From assembly GCF_020283565.1 (NCBI RefSeq), contig NC_060060.1, positions 38,936,001-39,000,000 of the forward strand: DNA of 64,000 nt. The letters are read 5' to 3'. A model generated the notes under the pieces. It was not told the origin of the DNA. It ran no database searches and saw only the letters and a program-made list of their open reading frames with translations. Of this stretch, positions 48,030 to 61,521 are shown piece by piece. Each line of letters starts with the position of its first letter. Position 1 is the stretch's first letter. A program made the position numbers and the translations under genes. The DNA is from Trifolium pratense (taxonomy: Eukaryota; Streptophyta; Magnoliopsida; Fabales; Fabaceae).

Positions 48030-49246
48030 TCAATCCTTTTGGCGTTTAGGCAGTGGAAACGACACTCTTTGATTGGGATTTTGTTGCGCATCTGTCTTGT
48101 CTTCTTGAGGTGGGTTGGGCTCGGCATTGATAGCTTCTTCGTCCTCTGTTTCTTCTATAGGTTCGGCAGACCTTTTGTTTGCAAAAGCAAATTGGTAGTT
48201 GGGACTAATTAATGTGTCCTGATCAGGTGGAAGTGGAAAACCAGGTCCTGCTATAGACTTTGGTAATGGTATCTTGTTGCGGTTTTGCGCCAGCTCCAGA
48301 AGTACCTGACAAGAAATTACATTCAACATATTACTTCGCTGTCCTTATTATAAGATAAGAAACCTTTTTGATCAATTGTTTAGTCCAAATTATAAGGAAA
48401 AATAACTTATTTCAAGATGCATGAATTACTAGAATTCTTTTTATACATCACATAGTGAGAATAAAACATTTAATACTAGAAGTACATAATATATTTGAGA
48501 CAGCATCTCAATTATATAAAATTAAATAAGTTAATTGGTTTTGGCAATTTTTGTAAGTTTTTCCTTAAATTAGGGACCAGTATCTTTCGGGATAAGATGC
48601 TATTTATTGGTTAAAGGAAAAGAGCATATGGTATTGGGTCACTAAGTGATGATTCTGTCCAAGTATATGCCAAACTCAGCAAAAACAAGTGACTCTTAAA
48701 AATTAATACGTGAAGTTTTCTGCGCCATAGTAAAACTGCACTACAGACCAAGAAAGCTAGAGCCACAGAAGAGAAAAGAAGATAACATGAATGATTTACA
48801 ACTTTACATGCATCATCTAAGCCAATTTAGTATGATAATTTAATAAACAAATTGTAACAACAGCGCAGCACAAACAAAATAGACGCACTTAGTCCTTGGT
48901 AGGTTTGATGACGATTGGCGTGAAACAAAATCTAACATTCAGACACAATAATTAATAAACAGATGATTATAAAAAAAATTACCTCACGAGGGGGTGGTTG
49001 CGAGAAGCTGAAGTTAACTTGAGATTGAATGGCAAGCTTAACATCATCAATATCAATTGTAGACTTGCTAGCATGCTCTGAATACACTTGGGCATCTGTT
49101 AACACATCAACAACATAGCGATACCCTAGCTCGAGAAACTTGTGTATAACACGAGGTTCATATTCCTCTACACCCATTGATTTCAACAAAGATTTGATAA
49201 TCTTTGCATCCCTTGGCATTGTCAAGTCTTCTTCATTATCTGCCAT
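48030..49246 (-). CDS. TAF9: TAF9, TBP-associated factor 9 (TFIID/SAGA subunit)
   Basis: A histone-fold subunit of the general transcription factor TFIID and of SAGA; it pairs with TAF6 in the nucleus. Two coding exons, 49246-48983 and 48305-48030, give 179 residues, close to the plant norm. After [20 protein letters not shown] the H3-like histone fold spans about residues 12-80, with [20 protein letters not shown] and [16 protein letters not shown]. The intron falls after QPPPRE. The second exon has [19 protein letters not shown] and [17 protein letters not shown], both typical of plant TAF9, then an acidic, Gln/Pro-rich tail ending FPLPKRQKD. An untranslated first exon lies at 50,888 to about 51,010, joined by a 1.6-kb intron (donor GTACCC, acceptor GTGCAG at 49,260). 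The ATG at 49,246 is chosen; an upstream in-frame ATG at 49,303 lies inside that intron. Confidence 0.95.
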
Positions 49247-49330
49247 AGAAGATGCCCCGCTGCACTCATGAAAAAAAGAGCAATTATGATTGATTTTAAG
49301 CAAGTGAGTGGTTCTTTATAACTAGAAAAT

Positions 49331-49815
49331 TCTTGAAACCAGATTGAAACAGATTCTATCTAGCAAATCAGAAACACACAGAAGATATATTGCATAAAAT
49401 AAACAATGAACACACAAGATTTATTGAGGTTTAGAGAAATTTACATCCTACAACTTCATAACGTTGTTTGTGTTATGAAATGCTGGATATAACTAAAAGA
49501 TTCTTGAAACCAGATTGAAACATATTCTATCTAGCAAATCAGAAACATGTAGAAGCAAGAAAGATTGCAGAAAGTAAACAATGAACACACAAGAGGTTCG
49601 GGCCAATATGCATCCTACAACCTCATAATGTTCTTTGTGATATGAAAAGTTTGACATAACTAAAAGATTCCTGAAACCGGATTGAAACGGATTCTTCTAT
49701 CTAGCAAATCAGAAACATGCAGAAGCAAGAAAGATTGCAGAAAGTAAACAATGAATACACAAGATTTATCGTGGTTTGGAGCAATTTGCATCTTACAACC
49801 TCGTTGAACCCGTTT
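49331..49815. repeat. Triplicated roughly 170-bp repeat in the TAF9 5' UTR intron
   Basis: Three tandem copies start at 49,331, 49,502 and 49,669. Each has TTCTTGAAACCAGATTGAAAC, TCTATCTAGCAAATCAGAAAC, AGTAAACAATGAACACACAA and a CATCCTACAACCTCATAA end. The wording resembles the end of a copia-type LTR (AACACACAAGATTTATCGTGG), so this looks like an LTR end that was amplified in place. Confidence 0.85.
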
Positions 49816-50887
49816 CCGACATTATGATCAATCTGAATGCAGCAGCACCAATCTTACTAGATTTTCTTGGAAGGAAAATCACAATCCCCCTCCCTTGAAC
49901 ACTCTATTTTCTCTCTTGAACAATGATTCTAATGAAATATCACTTTTCTTTACTTTCACAAGGATGCATCAGTTTATATACTACCCATATTACAAAGCAG
50001 TTACAAAGTTAGTTATAACCAATCACACTAACTAACTTAACCAACAAACTAATAAAACCTAACTAATTAACTAACCCAGGAGAACCGTGAGACTGGAAAT
50101 GAAAACAAAGATATCGAATAGCATTATAAAAAAAGAAATCATAGTTTTTGAAGTCGCTTGAATCTATCAAGGGTTTATTTGAGCTTATCTACTTGCATAA
50201 GCACTTGTGAGACTTTTTGGGTGAGTTTATGAAAATAACTTTTGACTTGTCCATAAGTTGTTTTCAACTTAGATAGCTTAGAAGTTTTAATCTATGTTAT
50301 CTTCTGTTATTAAAATAGTTTAGACATGATAAGTGCTTATGCTATAACCACTTAATTAAGTTGTTTATCAGATTCCAAACAGGGCCTAAATGGTGTCCAT
50401 TTACATTTTCCAAATCTAAAGCAGCACAACTATTTCAACAAAAGCCTTTTCCACTGGATTGGATCCATTACAGTTGTGTTTGGCAATTCCAAATTTTGAG
50501 CTTATAGCTTATAAGTTCATATGACAATAAAAAAGACCTGTTTGGTAAAAAACAATCTCACGAGCTTATAATTTTTTTTCTCTCTCAATTTTGAAACTTT
50601 AATCTTACTTGGAAAAAACAAAATATTAATTCACACAAATTTTATCAAACAGTACAATTGAATCAAGTAGTTTAACATGTGTTCCTTATTGATTCCAAAA
50701 TTACCTAAGACAAACCTAAACTATCTCTTCTGCAATAACATTCTCATGTTTTCAACAATTGCAGCAACAAAACAATGCATTGAATTTCAGCTCCAAATAA
50801 TAATAATATATTTAAAATAGAAAGCTACACGAGAAAAGAGAGAAGGGAAAAAATAAAAACATAGAGAAAACAAAATTGAGTGGGTAC

Positions 50888-50937
50888 CTGTGAGGTAGTC
50901 GAAGCTTCCGTCTATGGTGGTTTCAGACAGACACAGA

Positions 50938-50968
<31 letters not shown>

Positions 50969-51010
50969 TTACTTCAAAGTTCAAACCCAACACAACACAA
51001 CACAACACAA
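50888..51010 (-). other. TAF9 5' untranslated exon (predicted)
   Basis: On the minus strand a leader with an ACAACAC-type pentamer run (50,985-51,017) and a (GA)n run (50,939-50,968) leads to CTACCTCACAG followed by a GTACCC donor. It is placed by its position and donor alone; the 5' limit is not visible. Confidence 0.45.
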
Positions 51011-51019
51011 CACAACAAC

Positions 51020-51964
51020 GATGATTCTTCTGATTCTGGTGTGAAATTTGTGTTTTTTTTTTTCTCTTGGGGTCAAAGATTTTGGTTGATTTTAATTTTT
51101 TTTTTTTTTGCTTTGATGGTAAAGATTGAAGGAAAGAGGATTGGGCTTCGATTTGCAGTGATAAACCTAGGTAGAATAAAAGGAAGAGGATTACTAATTA
51201 CACCACCTATTTTTCTCTCTCTAACATTGAAAGATAAATACAATTTTTATCGAGTTCCAAATCAAAATTTATGAAAATTAATCTAATTTTTTTTTGGGAA
51301 TATAATTTATGAAAATTAATCTAATTTTGATTTGAAAGTTTAATTTATTTTTTTATAAAGTTTGAAATTTTAATTTATTTTATTTTTTTGCCTATATGAG
51401 CAATAATATAGTTTTAAGATTTCAAAGTGTGTTCTCTCTGAATTTTAGGTTCAAAATCTTTCGATATCAATTCATGTGTTTGTCGGTCCATACAAAATTT
51501 ATCTTGACTTTAATCGGTGATTCACTGATGGATGGTTAGATTGTTCTCCTAAATTAACCTATTCTTAAAGGATAAAATCAAACAATTAAAATTTAAAAAT
51601 GAAATGAAAGTCTAAGTAAAACTTAGGAATCAAAATTGTACTTAAGCTAAAATTGAATGGAGAATATTAAGGGACACAAAAAGTTTAGTTACAAGTGTGA
51701 CAATAATATCCAAGAGGGGAAAGTGATTGAATGAACATAAGAGAAGACATATGGATTGGATAGAGTTGAGATTCTCATCTGATCTCATATGATTGATTGA
51801 GATAAAAGTGGAGATTACGTGCACTCTAATCTAACCGTTCTTTTCTTTCTTTGTCCTCTTCTTCTATCTACGTACTACACACAGCTTCTTCCACAACTCT
51901 GCAGTTAGTTAGTTACTTACTTAACGGTATGAGACTGAGCGCGTAAGAACCACTTGCCGTTACA
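51020..51964. promoter_or_regulatory. Divergent TAF9-SFR2 intergenic region
   Basis: About 0.9 kb separates the TAF9 leader from the SFR2 start codon, so both promoters must lie here. A TACGTG core (ABRE/G-box-like) occurs at about 51,816. No TATA box is obvious for either gene. Confidence 0.45.
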
Positions 51965-54900
51965 ATGACGCTTGTTTCACTCTTCCTCACCGCCACCAAA
52001 CTCGCCGGAGCTATAGTCACTCTCACCGTCGCCGCCAATGCCTTCTCTTTCTCTCGTTTCCGCAACAAAAACCTTAACCGTTTTCGTTCCCCTATTGATG
52101 AATCCTCTGATACCCTCGCCGATTTCAACATTACAGGTAATAATAATCAACTCACCAATTCAAATCTCTATTACCGTTTTTAATTACGATTCATTAATTA
52201 CTCTGCAAATTGCAATTATCTTATCTTATCTTATTTCAATGCAAACATGCATGCATTCTCATCAGAATAATAAAATACTAATAAATTAGATTAAAGCCCT
52301 ACTTGTATACACAACCTAATTAGGTGTTCATGTCAACAAATTCCGAAATTATTAGATTGGATGCTGTGACCGGCTTCGAACCCCGGTCCTCCACTTTATG
52401 TGTGTGTGAGTTTCCAACGGCTTAAGTCATTTCGTTTATCTACCAAAATGTTCATAGCATAAACACTTATCATATATGGTCCTGGTCGGACAAACAACGT
52501 GTTTTGCATATTATAACATACTAAGTGCTTATCATATAAACTTTGTAACACAATATAAAATAAAGTCAATATGTTTTTGCATAATCTATACTTGTTTTCA
52601 TAAGCTGAATAGAGAGCTTATAGATATAAGCTGAAAACAACTTATGAACATGTCATTCATAAGTTCTCCCAAACAGTGTCACAAGTGCTTATGCCAGTAG
52701 ATAAATTCAAATAACTCAATCCAAGTAGGCTCCAAGTGTATATGTATTGACTATCCTGGAGAACTTATGGAAATAAGCTGAAAACAATGTATGAATATGT
52801 TATAAGTTGTTTCACAAGTTCTCCCAAATAGTCTCACAAATACTTATGTGAGTATATAAGCTCAAATTAGTCAATCCAAACATGTCCTATTTTTATTTTT
52901 TTTTTGCAGAAGGAGAAGATGGGTTTTTCTTTGGGTTGGCGACAGCACCGGCACATGTTGAGGACAAACTTGATGATGCTTGGATTCAATTTGCTGAGCA
53001 AGAAAGTGTTGTTGGTTCTGAGCAGAAAGTGGATGCTTTGATGGGCTCTGCCACTGCTGACGGTGGGTCTCAACAAGCTGTATCATCTCCACAACATGCT
53101 AGGAAGGGAAACAAGAAGTCTCTTAAGGTAGCTATGGAGGCCATGATCAGAGGATTTGAGAAATACATGGAAGTAGATGAACATGAAGGCGAAGAAGAAA
53201 TCATTCCTAATGTAACTGCTTGGCATAATGTACCTCACCCGTAAGCCCTCACTCATTCTTCTTCTTTTTTAATGTTATTTGCAGTCAAAATTGGATCTTT
53301 TAGACATTTGGATCGGAAGGTTGAATTTTACATTGATTTTGAAAGTAAATATTGTTGTCAAGGATAGAATTTCTGTTATGGTTAGGAATTTATTAACTAC
53401 TGGAAACATGTAAGTTACTGAATAATGCTCAATTTATTGATGTTCAACATTTCAACTCAATAGTACAGTACAATATGCGTCTCTTTCATGGAAAGTAATA
53501 AGGAAGTACAAATGGAAGTATTGAGATATTTCTAAAGAAAGAGTTGTAACAGACAGAATAGAATAGAATTTGAGGGAGAAGTCCTATCGAGTACTCAATC
53601 ATTGAATGCCTTTTCCCTTAGTCCTTTTGCCTACTCATAGCATGTAACCCTTGAGGAATCGGTTATCCTACCTTGCCCGAGTGCTTGCCTTCCTTACCTG
53701 AATATTTGGATCAGGTACCACCGCCTCATGTGGCTTAACCGGATTTGTCATTTTGTGAGTACTTGTGTGACTGCTGCTTGTACCAGGTGTAACAATTTCT
53801 CTGTCTTTTGAAGACTTCACAGAAGATTCTAATTATGCAAAATACAATAGCCCCCCTAAAAATGGTGAGGAGGAAACCAACTCGAATATGGAAATAGAAA
53901 TCTAAAAATGTTTAGGGGGATGACGATTGGCAAACAAATCAACCCAGTTAATTGTGAGTGCCTATGGAGAGAAGAGAAGGCAATGGACACCATGAGTGAT
54001 GTATTGAATGAAGTGATTGTCAAATTTGTTTATGCTTGATAAGCCCATAGAAGACATCATTGTGACTGATTTGCACTACATTCTAGTAATGTACAATTAG
54101 TTAAGTAGCTAGCATAGGCAAATGATTTCATGATGTCTTATATGAATCTTTCCAATAATTCCTTTTTCTTAAAAAAAACATTATATGACTTTCTTAAATC
54201 GAAATTGGAAAAGTTTAACATTCATCGTAGGTTACCTCATCATCTTTGTGTGTTTGTGTGTGTGTGTGTGTGTGTTACACTGCAATATTATTGCTAAGTA
54301 GAATTTAAAATTAATTCCTGATTTTCAGGGAGGAGAGGTTAAGGTTTTGGTCTGATCCTGATATAGAACTAAAATTGGCCAAGGATACTGGTGTTACTGT
54401 TTTCCGTATGGGAATTGACTGGTCAAGAATCATGCCCAAGGAGCCAGTAAACGGCCTTAAAGAATCTGTAAGTCAGATTCTGACCTTTCGTATTGATGAT
54501 GAGTTATAGAGCTATGCATGGTTAAGCTTATATTAGTGGATGGAGCTCATGAATGTTTTTCAATTTTCATATGTCAAACTTTACTAACCAATACAACTGG
54601 TAAAAGAGATTGACTTTTGTAAGTAATTTACCTGGCATTCGTTTTTAGGTTAACTATGCTGCATTGGAGCGTTATAAATGGATTATCAGTAGGGTTAGAT
54701 CATATGGAATGAAGGTGATGCTCACTCTTTTTCATCACTCACTTCCCCCCTGGGCAGGTGATTACGGAGGTTGGAAGCTGGAAAAGACGGTGGATTATTT
54801 CATGGACTTTACCAGGTAGTGTTTTCTTTAGTGGCCGTTGTCTGGATGTCATCAAGCTCTATCTGCTGAGGATGATTCAAGTTTCATCTCAGATTGACTG

Positions 54901-57626
54901 TTATCCTGTACCAGTTTTACTGAGTCAACTAATCTTATATAGCATATTTGCGAATCTTAGTTGAAACATCTTGTTATCTAGCTTTGTTGTGTTACTAATC
55001 TTATGTAGCATTTTTTGAATTTTTTCTTATATTTTCCAATCAATGCAGGCTTGTTGTTGACAGTGTATCAGATTTAGTAGACTATTGGATAACATTTAAT
55101 GAGCCCCATGTCTTCTGTATGCTTACTTATTGTTCTGGCACCTGGCCTGGTGGACATCCTGATATGCTGGAGGCTGCTACTGCCACACTTCCTACAGGTG
55201 TTTTCCAGCAGGCCATGCATTGGATAGCTGTTTCTCACTTGAAGGCATATGATTACATCCACGAACTCAGGTAAATACTTGTCATAGAAGTTTCAGAATT
55301 TATGGCAAGGTTCAGTCATATCAATTCTAGTATAACTAGATTTTTCTTCCTTCCCACCCTTTCTCATTTAGCAGTCTGAACTCTGAACATTTGAAGTTGA
55401 TCACTTTACTTGGTTGCTTTTCTAATTTTACAATTGTACTTGTCTGAACAATATTAATGTTTTGACAGTAACTCATCAAATCCATTAATTGGCGTTGCAC
55501 ATCATGTGTCGTTTATGCGGCCCTATGGTCTGTTTGATATTGCTGCTGTTTCATTGGCTAATTCATTGAGTCTCTTCCCATTCATCGATGAGATATCCAA
55601 AAAGCTGGACTTTATAGGCGTTAACTATTATGGCCAGGTTTGATTTATTGACCATGATACTGCATTCAGCATGATACCAGACATGTACTCACATGACGAT
55701 TCTAACATGTATTTCAGGAAGTGGTTTCAGGTGCTGGCCTAAAGCTGGTGGAAAATGATGAGTACAGTGAATCTGGTCGTGGGGTATATCCTGATGGCTT
55801 ATATCGCATGTTGCTTCAGTTCCATGAAAGATACAAGCATCTAAATATGCCCTTCATAATTGCTGAAAATGGAATTGCAGATGAAACTGATTTGATCCGC
55901 CGGCCGTATCTCTTGGAGCATTTGCTTGCTGTTTATGCAGCTATGAATGAGGTTTTGAATCTGTTTTTTTTTTTTTAAACACTGAATTATTTTTTCATAA
56001 ATACTAGTCCTTGCTGTTTATGCAGCTATGAATGAGGTTTTAACATTGAATTATTTTTTCATAAATACTAATCGCATCTTATACCTTCTTGTAATTGTTC
56101 TACAGGGTGTGTCTGTGCTTGGTTACCTATTCTGGACTATTTCTGATAACTGGGAGTGGGCTGATGGATATGGCCCCAAGTTTGGACTTGTTGCAGTTGA
56201 CAGGGCAAATAATCTTGCACGGATCCCTCGCCCTTCTTACCATCTGTTTTCTAAAGTTCGTACTTGCTGTCTACATTTGTTTCTCTTTAATTTTTGCAAT
56301 TTTTGGGTGACATTTTTAACGGGCTCTTGATTGCAGGTTGTGAATAGCGGTAAAGTTACACGTGAAGATCGTGAAAAAGCTTGGAATGAACTTCAAAGAG
56401 CTGCCGAAGAGAAGAAGACAAGACCATTTTATCGGGCTGTGGACAAAAATGGTTTAATGTTAGCAGGTAATTAATTATTTACTCTTTTACTTCAGAGTTC
56501 AGACTAACAATGTGTTTCTATTTATTTGTGGGGAGTAACTTAGTTATCTTCCATGCTTGATATGACTATATGAGGCATAAAGCTTTAAATATTGCTCTTA
56601 CGGTCGATAGAATTAATTCCTTAGCAGCCATATGTCAACATATTACTAGAAAAGCGAAGTTACTTCCTTTGACAGCAGTTGCATTATGCATAATGAGCTC
56701 TATGTAAGGTTCTGAACTACACCAACTTTAATTATATAAGCTCTATGTAAGGTTCAAGGCAATTAGATTTAGAATAAGAAGTCAGACACTCCACAACTAA
56801 TAAAGTCTTGATTGTTTGGAGATGAACTTTGAACATCACCTATGTTGCATACAATTATGAAAACTGAATGCGCTTTGCTTTAGTTGCGAAATAGTAGTCC
56901 CTCAACCAAAATTTGTCCTAGCGCATATTTGGTGCTGCATTACTAGGGCAGTGAACATGCTGTGCTGTGGATCAACTCTTGAACACATAACTTTGAATGA
57001 ATTGTGTGTCGAAACTGAATTTTCTGTTTAACAAACACCCACTTAGCCTAAAAATTAGAATAGCTTTTACAGAGCTTACCAAGGTTTTTTCGCTTCTCAT
57101 TCCTTTAGTAAGTCTTACAGAATTTGGCTCCTTCAGCAATTTCTTTAAGACCTTGAATAAAATAAACAAACAAATAAATAAAGATAAAAGTATTTGTATA
57201 GAAAACATGGTAAACAACTTTTTTTTGGTTTTCACCACTTCCTCTATAAATAATTGAAAGCAGATAACAGAATAAAAGTAAGGTTGCATGGCAGTTTTAT
57301 CAAAAGTAAAAATATGCAAAGAAAAAACATTTTCTGATACCAAACAAACTCTAATATGCAGAGGTAGGAGCATGAATACTAAAATTTTCTTATGGTGGTT
57401 ATATATATGGATAAATGTATGACAAGTCTCCTTGCTTGTGGTGACAGGTGGACTTGATGAACCGATACAGCGACCTTATATAGAAAGAGATTGGCGGTTT
57501 GGTCATTATGAGATGGATGGCCTGCAAGATCACTTAAGCCGCTTCTCAAGATTCACTATTCAACGATTATCCCTAAAAAGGAAAAAGAAATATCAAAAGA
57601 AGGAATCGGTTCTTAACCCTCTTTGA
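51965..57626 (+). CDS. SFR2: SFR2, galactolipid:galactolipid galactosyltransferase (GH1)
   Basis: At the outer chloroplast envelope, SFR2 moves galactose between monogalactosyldiacylglycerols, making oligogalactolipids that stabilise membranes during freezing. Ten exons: 51965-52136, 52910-53240, 54329-54467, 54649-54815, 55049-55270, 55469-55637, 55718-55951, 56106-56255, 56337-56466 and 57448-57626. Phases all agree, giving 630 residues (Arabidopsis about 622). The N-terminus MTLVSLFLTATKLAGAIVTL is the membrane anchor, followed by the SFR2-specific NRFRSPIDESSDTLADFN and FFFGLATAPAHVEDKLDDAW. The GH1 acid/base is Glu288 in ITFNEPH; the nucleophile is Glu450 in FIIAENGIAD. LFWTISDNWEWADGYGPKFG and DEPIQRPYIERDWRFGHYEM are further family blocks. 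The last residues are Lys-rich. A repeated exon-7 end lies in intron 7. Confidence 0.97.
52330..52450 (-). repeat. SINE-like relic in SFR2 intron 1
   Basis: On the minus strand GACCGGGGTTCGAAGCCGGTC contains a pol III B-box-like GGTTCGAAGCC, preceded by TTTTGGTAGATAAACGAAAT. tRNA-derived SINEs in legumes look like this. No target duplication was found. Confidence 0.45.
54247..54277. repeat. (GT)n microsatellite in SFR2 intron 2
   Basis: Roughly 15 GT units just upstream of the exon 3 acceptor. Confidence 0.9.
55925..56070 (+). repeat. 85-bp direct duplication over the SFR2 exon 7 donor
   Basis: CTTGCTGTTTATGCAGCTATGAATGAGGTTTT occurs at 55,925 and again at 56,010, followed in both by TGAATTATTTTTTCATAAAT. 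The second copy lies wholly in intron 7 and offers an acceptor-like TTTATGCAG and a donor-like GAG-GTTTTA. Confidence 0.9.
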
Positions 57627-58695
57627 ACTTGAACTTAGCCATCGATAACTTATCAAATCTCATCGATCCCTTTACTACTCAAAGTAACTTGTATACATAC
57701 TTCAAAATGCACAGCCAAATGGCTCAGCTTTCTAGTATATGATACCCTCAAAGTAGAATGATATTCAATGTGAGGGAATTTTGCATATGGATCCTCGGCA
57801 ACGACTTTAGGTGCTGTCTGCATTATAGATCCATTTTGGAGAATTTCTCGCTTATTGAAATGGAAGAGAATTGCATTCGGGACTGCATTATATATCAAGG
57901 TTGTAAAGTTTGTCTTCCAGATTTGCTGCATTGTCCATATATATTATAATGCAGATGAGTTTTGTGACTTTTAAGATGATTTTAGTTGTGTGCTCATCTG
58001 CTGTGCTTTCATTCATGCCTGTAATAATATAATACACCAAAAGTATTTGTTTTCAAGGTGTATAGTTTATCTGTTGCAATCAACAGTAATACTTATATGA
58101 AAAATGTGACTATGAATTAAAAAATATTTCCAATGAATTCATATTGAAGATGTAAAGCTATTACTTATTTTCATAGGTACAATACAGATATTCAAAGCGA
58201 GCTTTTAGTTTAAATGATGATTAATGAATATAATAAGGTGTCGCAATTCATTAACAAACCACTTTACACAATTAACCAAGATTATAGAATGGTTGTAAAA
58301 AGGGGTTTGGATTTGCTGCAGTGATCATGCAGTTAGCACGCCCCCGACTATTAGATCAATATATGCATTGAAATCTGGATTGTTTAATATCGATCTAACG
58401 AGTATCAGTATGCTTACGTGGATGCTTGTAACTGATGATCGCAGTCGATACAAATCTGTACCACTATAAAAGTAGGAACTGTAGCAATGATATCACAATC
58501 CACTCACTTATTGGCCCTATAAAAGTAGCATTGCATTTGATTTTGGGTCAAATTAAACAAGTAAATTTTATTGTATGCTATATTTTGCTTCGAACTTCGG
58601 ACCTCCTTCGCACTCTTTTGGAGACTTGTTCTTATTTATATAACATATAACATATAGTAGTTTTTTTTGTATGCTATATTTTGCTTGTGATTTAG
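57627..58695. other. SFR2 3' UTR and intergenic sequence
   Basis: No gene recognised. A TTGTATGCTATATTTTGCTT phrase occurs twice, at about 58,571 and 58,669. The second copy touches the first exon of the carboxypeptidase relic and may mark the rearrangement that removed the gene's 5' end. Confidence 0.45.
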
Positions 58696-60058
<1,363 letters not shown>

Positions 60059-60680
60059 GTACTATCTCTTTCTTTTACTCCCTCTATTCAATTTAAGGGA
60101 CTCATACAATAACATTATTGTAGAACATCTCCACTTTTTTTCATCTGTATCATCAATTAATGCTCCCCAAATCTTTTCTTTTGGTTTTTTGAAACGAAAC
60201 ACTTCAATCTTTTATTTACGAAGAATATTTCATTTAATCCATCGATTAGAATCTAATGGAGGAGCAGCCATTTAATCCATGGAAAAGAGTCAATGTCGAG
60301 GATTAGCTTTTAGACCTTTTCTTTTAAGTTTTAACGGTGCATAAACGGTGTTAATATGTGAGGGAGGTCTATGTCATTTGAAAGAACAATTAAGGGAGGT
60401 TAGTGTCAATTTAAAAATTAGAGGGGTTTTTGTATGTTTTAAACAAACCTCAGGAGAGGTGAGAGCAATTTCCCCTAAATTGTATATTTTTTAAAATTAA
60501 AAAAGTGATTTTAACATTTAATAACTTAAATATTCATGATAGACTCAATATCAAATATGTTAGGCTATATAAGCCTCAATTCACTCACTTCACTAACTTG
60601 AGGATGACAAGTTTCTCCGATTATTATTATAAGAATAAATTTATCTTTTAAGTTTATTAAAGTTTACACGATTACATGCT

Positions 60681-60977
60681 ATGAAAGAGGCTATCCGTCG
60701 TGAATTTGAGCGAGTTCAATTTGAAAGTGACTCAAAGTTATTGGTCGACGCTATCCATTCGAGAAGACGGGGCAATTCGGAATTTAGTTTAATTGTTAAC
60801 GACATTATCCTTCTTATGTCATCTTCTTGTGTAAACTTTGAGGTTAAGTTTGTTAGGAGACAAGCAAATTTGGTTGCTCATACTCTTGCTAGGGCGGCCA
60901 ATGTTTGGGCTAGTTTCCATAGATTTGAGATTATTCCCTTATGTATTGAACATTTATTAGTTAATGATATAAATTAA
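60681..60977 (+). mobile_element. LINE 3' end with RNase H fragment
   Basis: The frame holds FESDSKLLVDAIHSRRRGNS, then FVRRQANLVAHTLARAANVW, then FHRFEIIPLCIEHLLVNDIN and a stop. This is the C-terminal RNase H-like domain of plant LINE reverse transcriptases. A run of A residues (60,990-60,998) follows the stop after GTTTGTTTGGTT, as at a LINE 3' end. The upstream part is missing, a usual 5' truncation. It lies where the missing 3' exons of the carboxypeptidase relic would be expected. Confidence 0.8.
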
Positions 60978-61420
60978 GTTTGTTTGGTTAAAAAAAAATA
61001 CACAATCTCTCCAGCTCAACGCCTCTTAAAAAATTTAAATGGGTATCATTAATAACTTTATATCTCACTAATAACTCTACCTTATTATAAATGGCTTCCA
61101 CTAACCATACATATTAGATGTACAAAAAAAAAACAATACATATTAGATAGTCAATTATGTTGGTCCAATGGGATACTAAACGTTGGTTAATCACCCAAAA
61201 ATTCATCTAACAAAAAATCATACAAAATCATATTTTGTAGTTTGTACTATGTTGAAGCATATTGCTATCAAAGGATTCTTCCTCACTGTGTTACATTAAA
61301 CCCTATGGTATGGGTAACCTAACCAGCACTAAATTCGACAAGAATAGGGTTGCCACATCTGATTTTCCTTTACATAAGACCCTCAAGTTTCTTGAAAGGG
61401 CACCACGTAAATTTTTCTAT

Positions 61421-61508
61421 TCTCTTGTGCTATATCACGTCCACTGTAGAATTTGAGGCTTTAATCTCTTGTGCTATATCACGTCCACTGTAGAATTTGA
61501 GGCTTTAA
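61421..61508. repeat. 44-bp tandem duplication in the 3' region of the COR27-like gene
   Basis: TCTCTTGTGCTATATCACGT begins two exact adjacent copies, period 44, ending GAGGCTTTAA. It is just downstream of the COR27-like stop codon, so it may lie in its 3' UTR. Confidence 0.95.
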
Positions 61509-61521
61509 TCTAAGTTACATA

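Noticed and set aside
49247..49303. Longer TAF9 N-terminus from an upstream ATG
   Set aside because: The extra codons lie upstream of a GTGCAG acceptor and inside the 5' UTR intron. MADNEED is the usual plant TAF9 start.
52370..52400. tRNA gene
   Set aside because: A B-box-like GGTTCGAAGCC is present on the minus strand, but no cloverleaf or acceptor stem could be built; a SINE relic is more likely.
52867..53092. Minus-strand open frames of 69-73 codons
   Set aside because: They are antisense to SFR2 exon 2, whose sense frame matches the family well.
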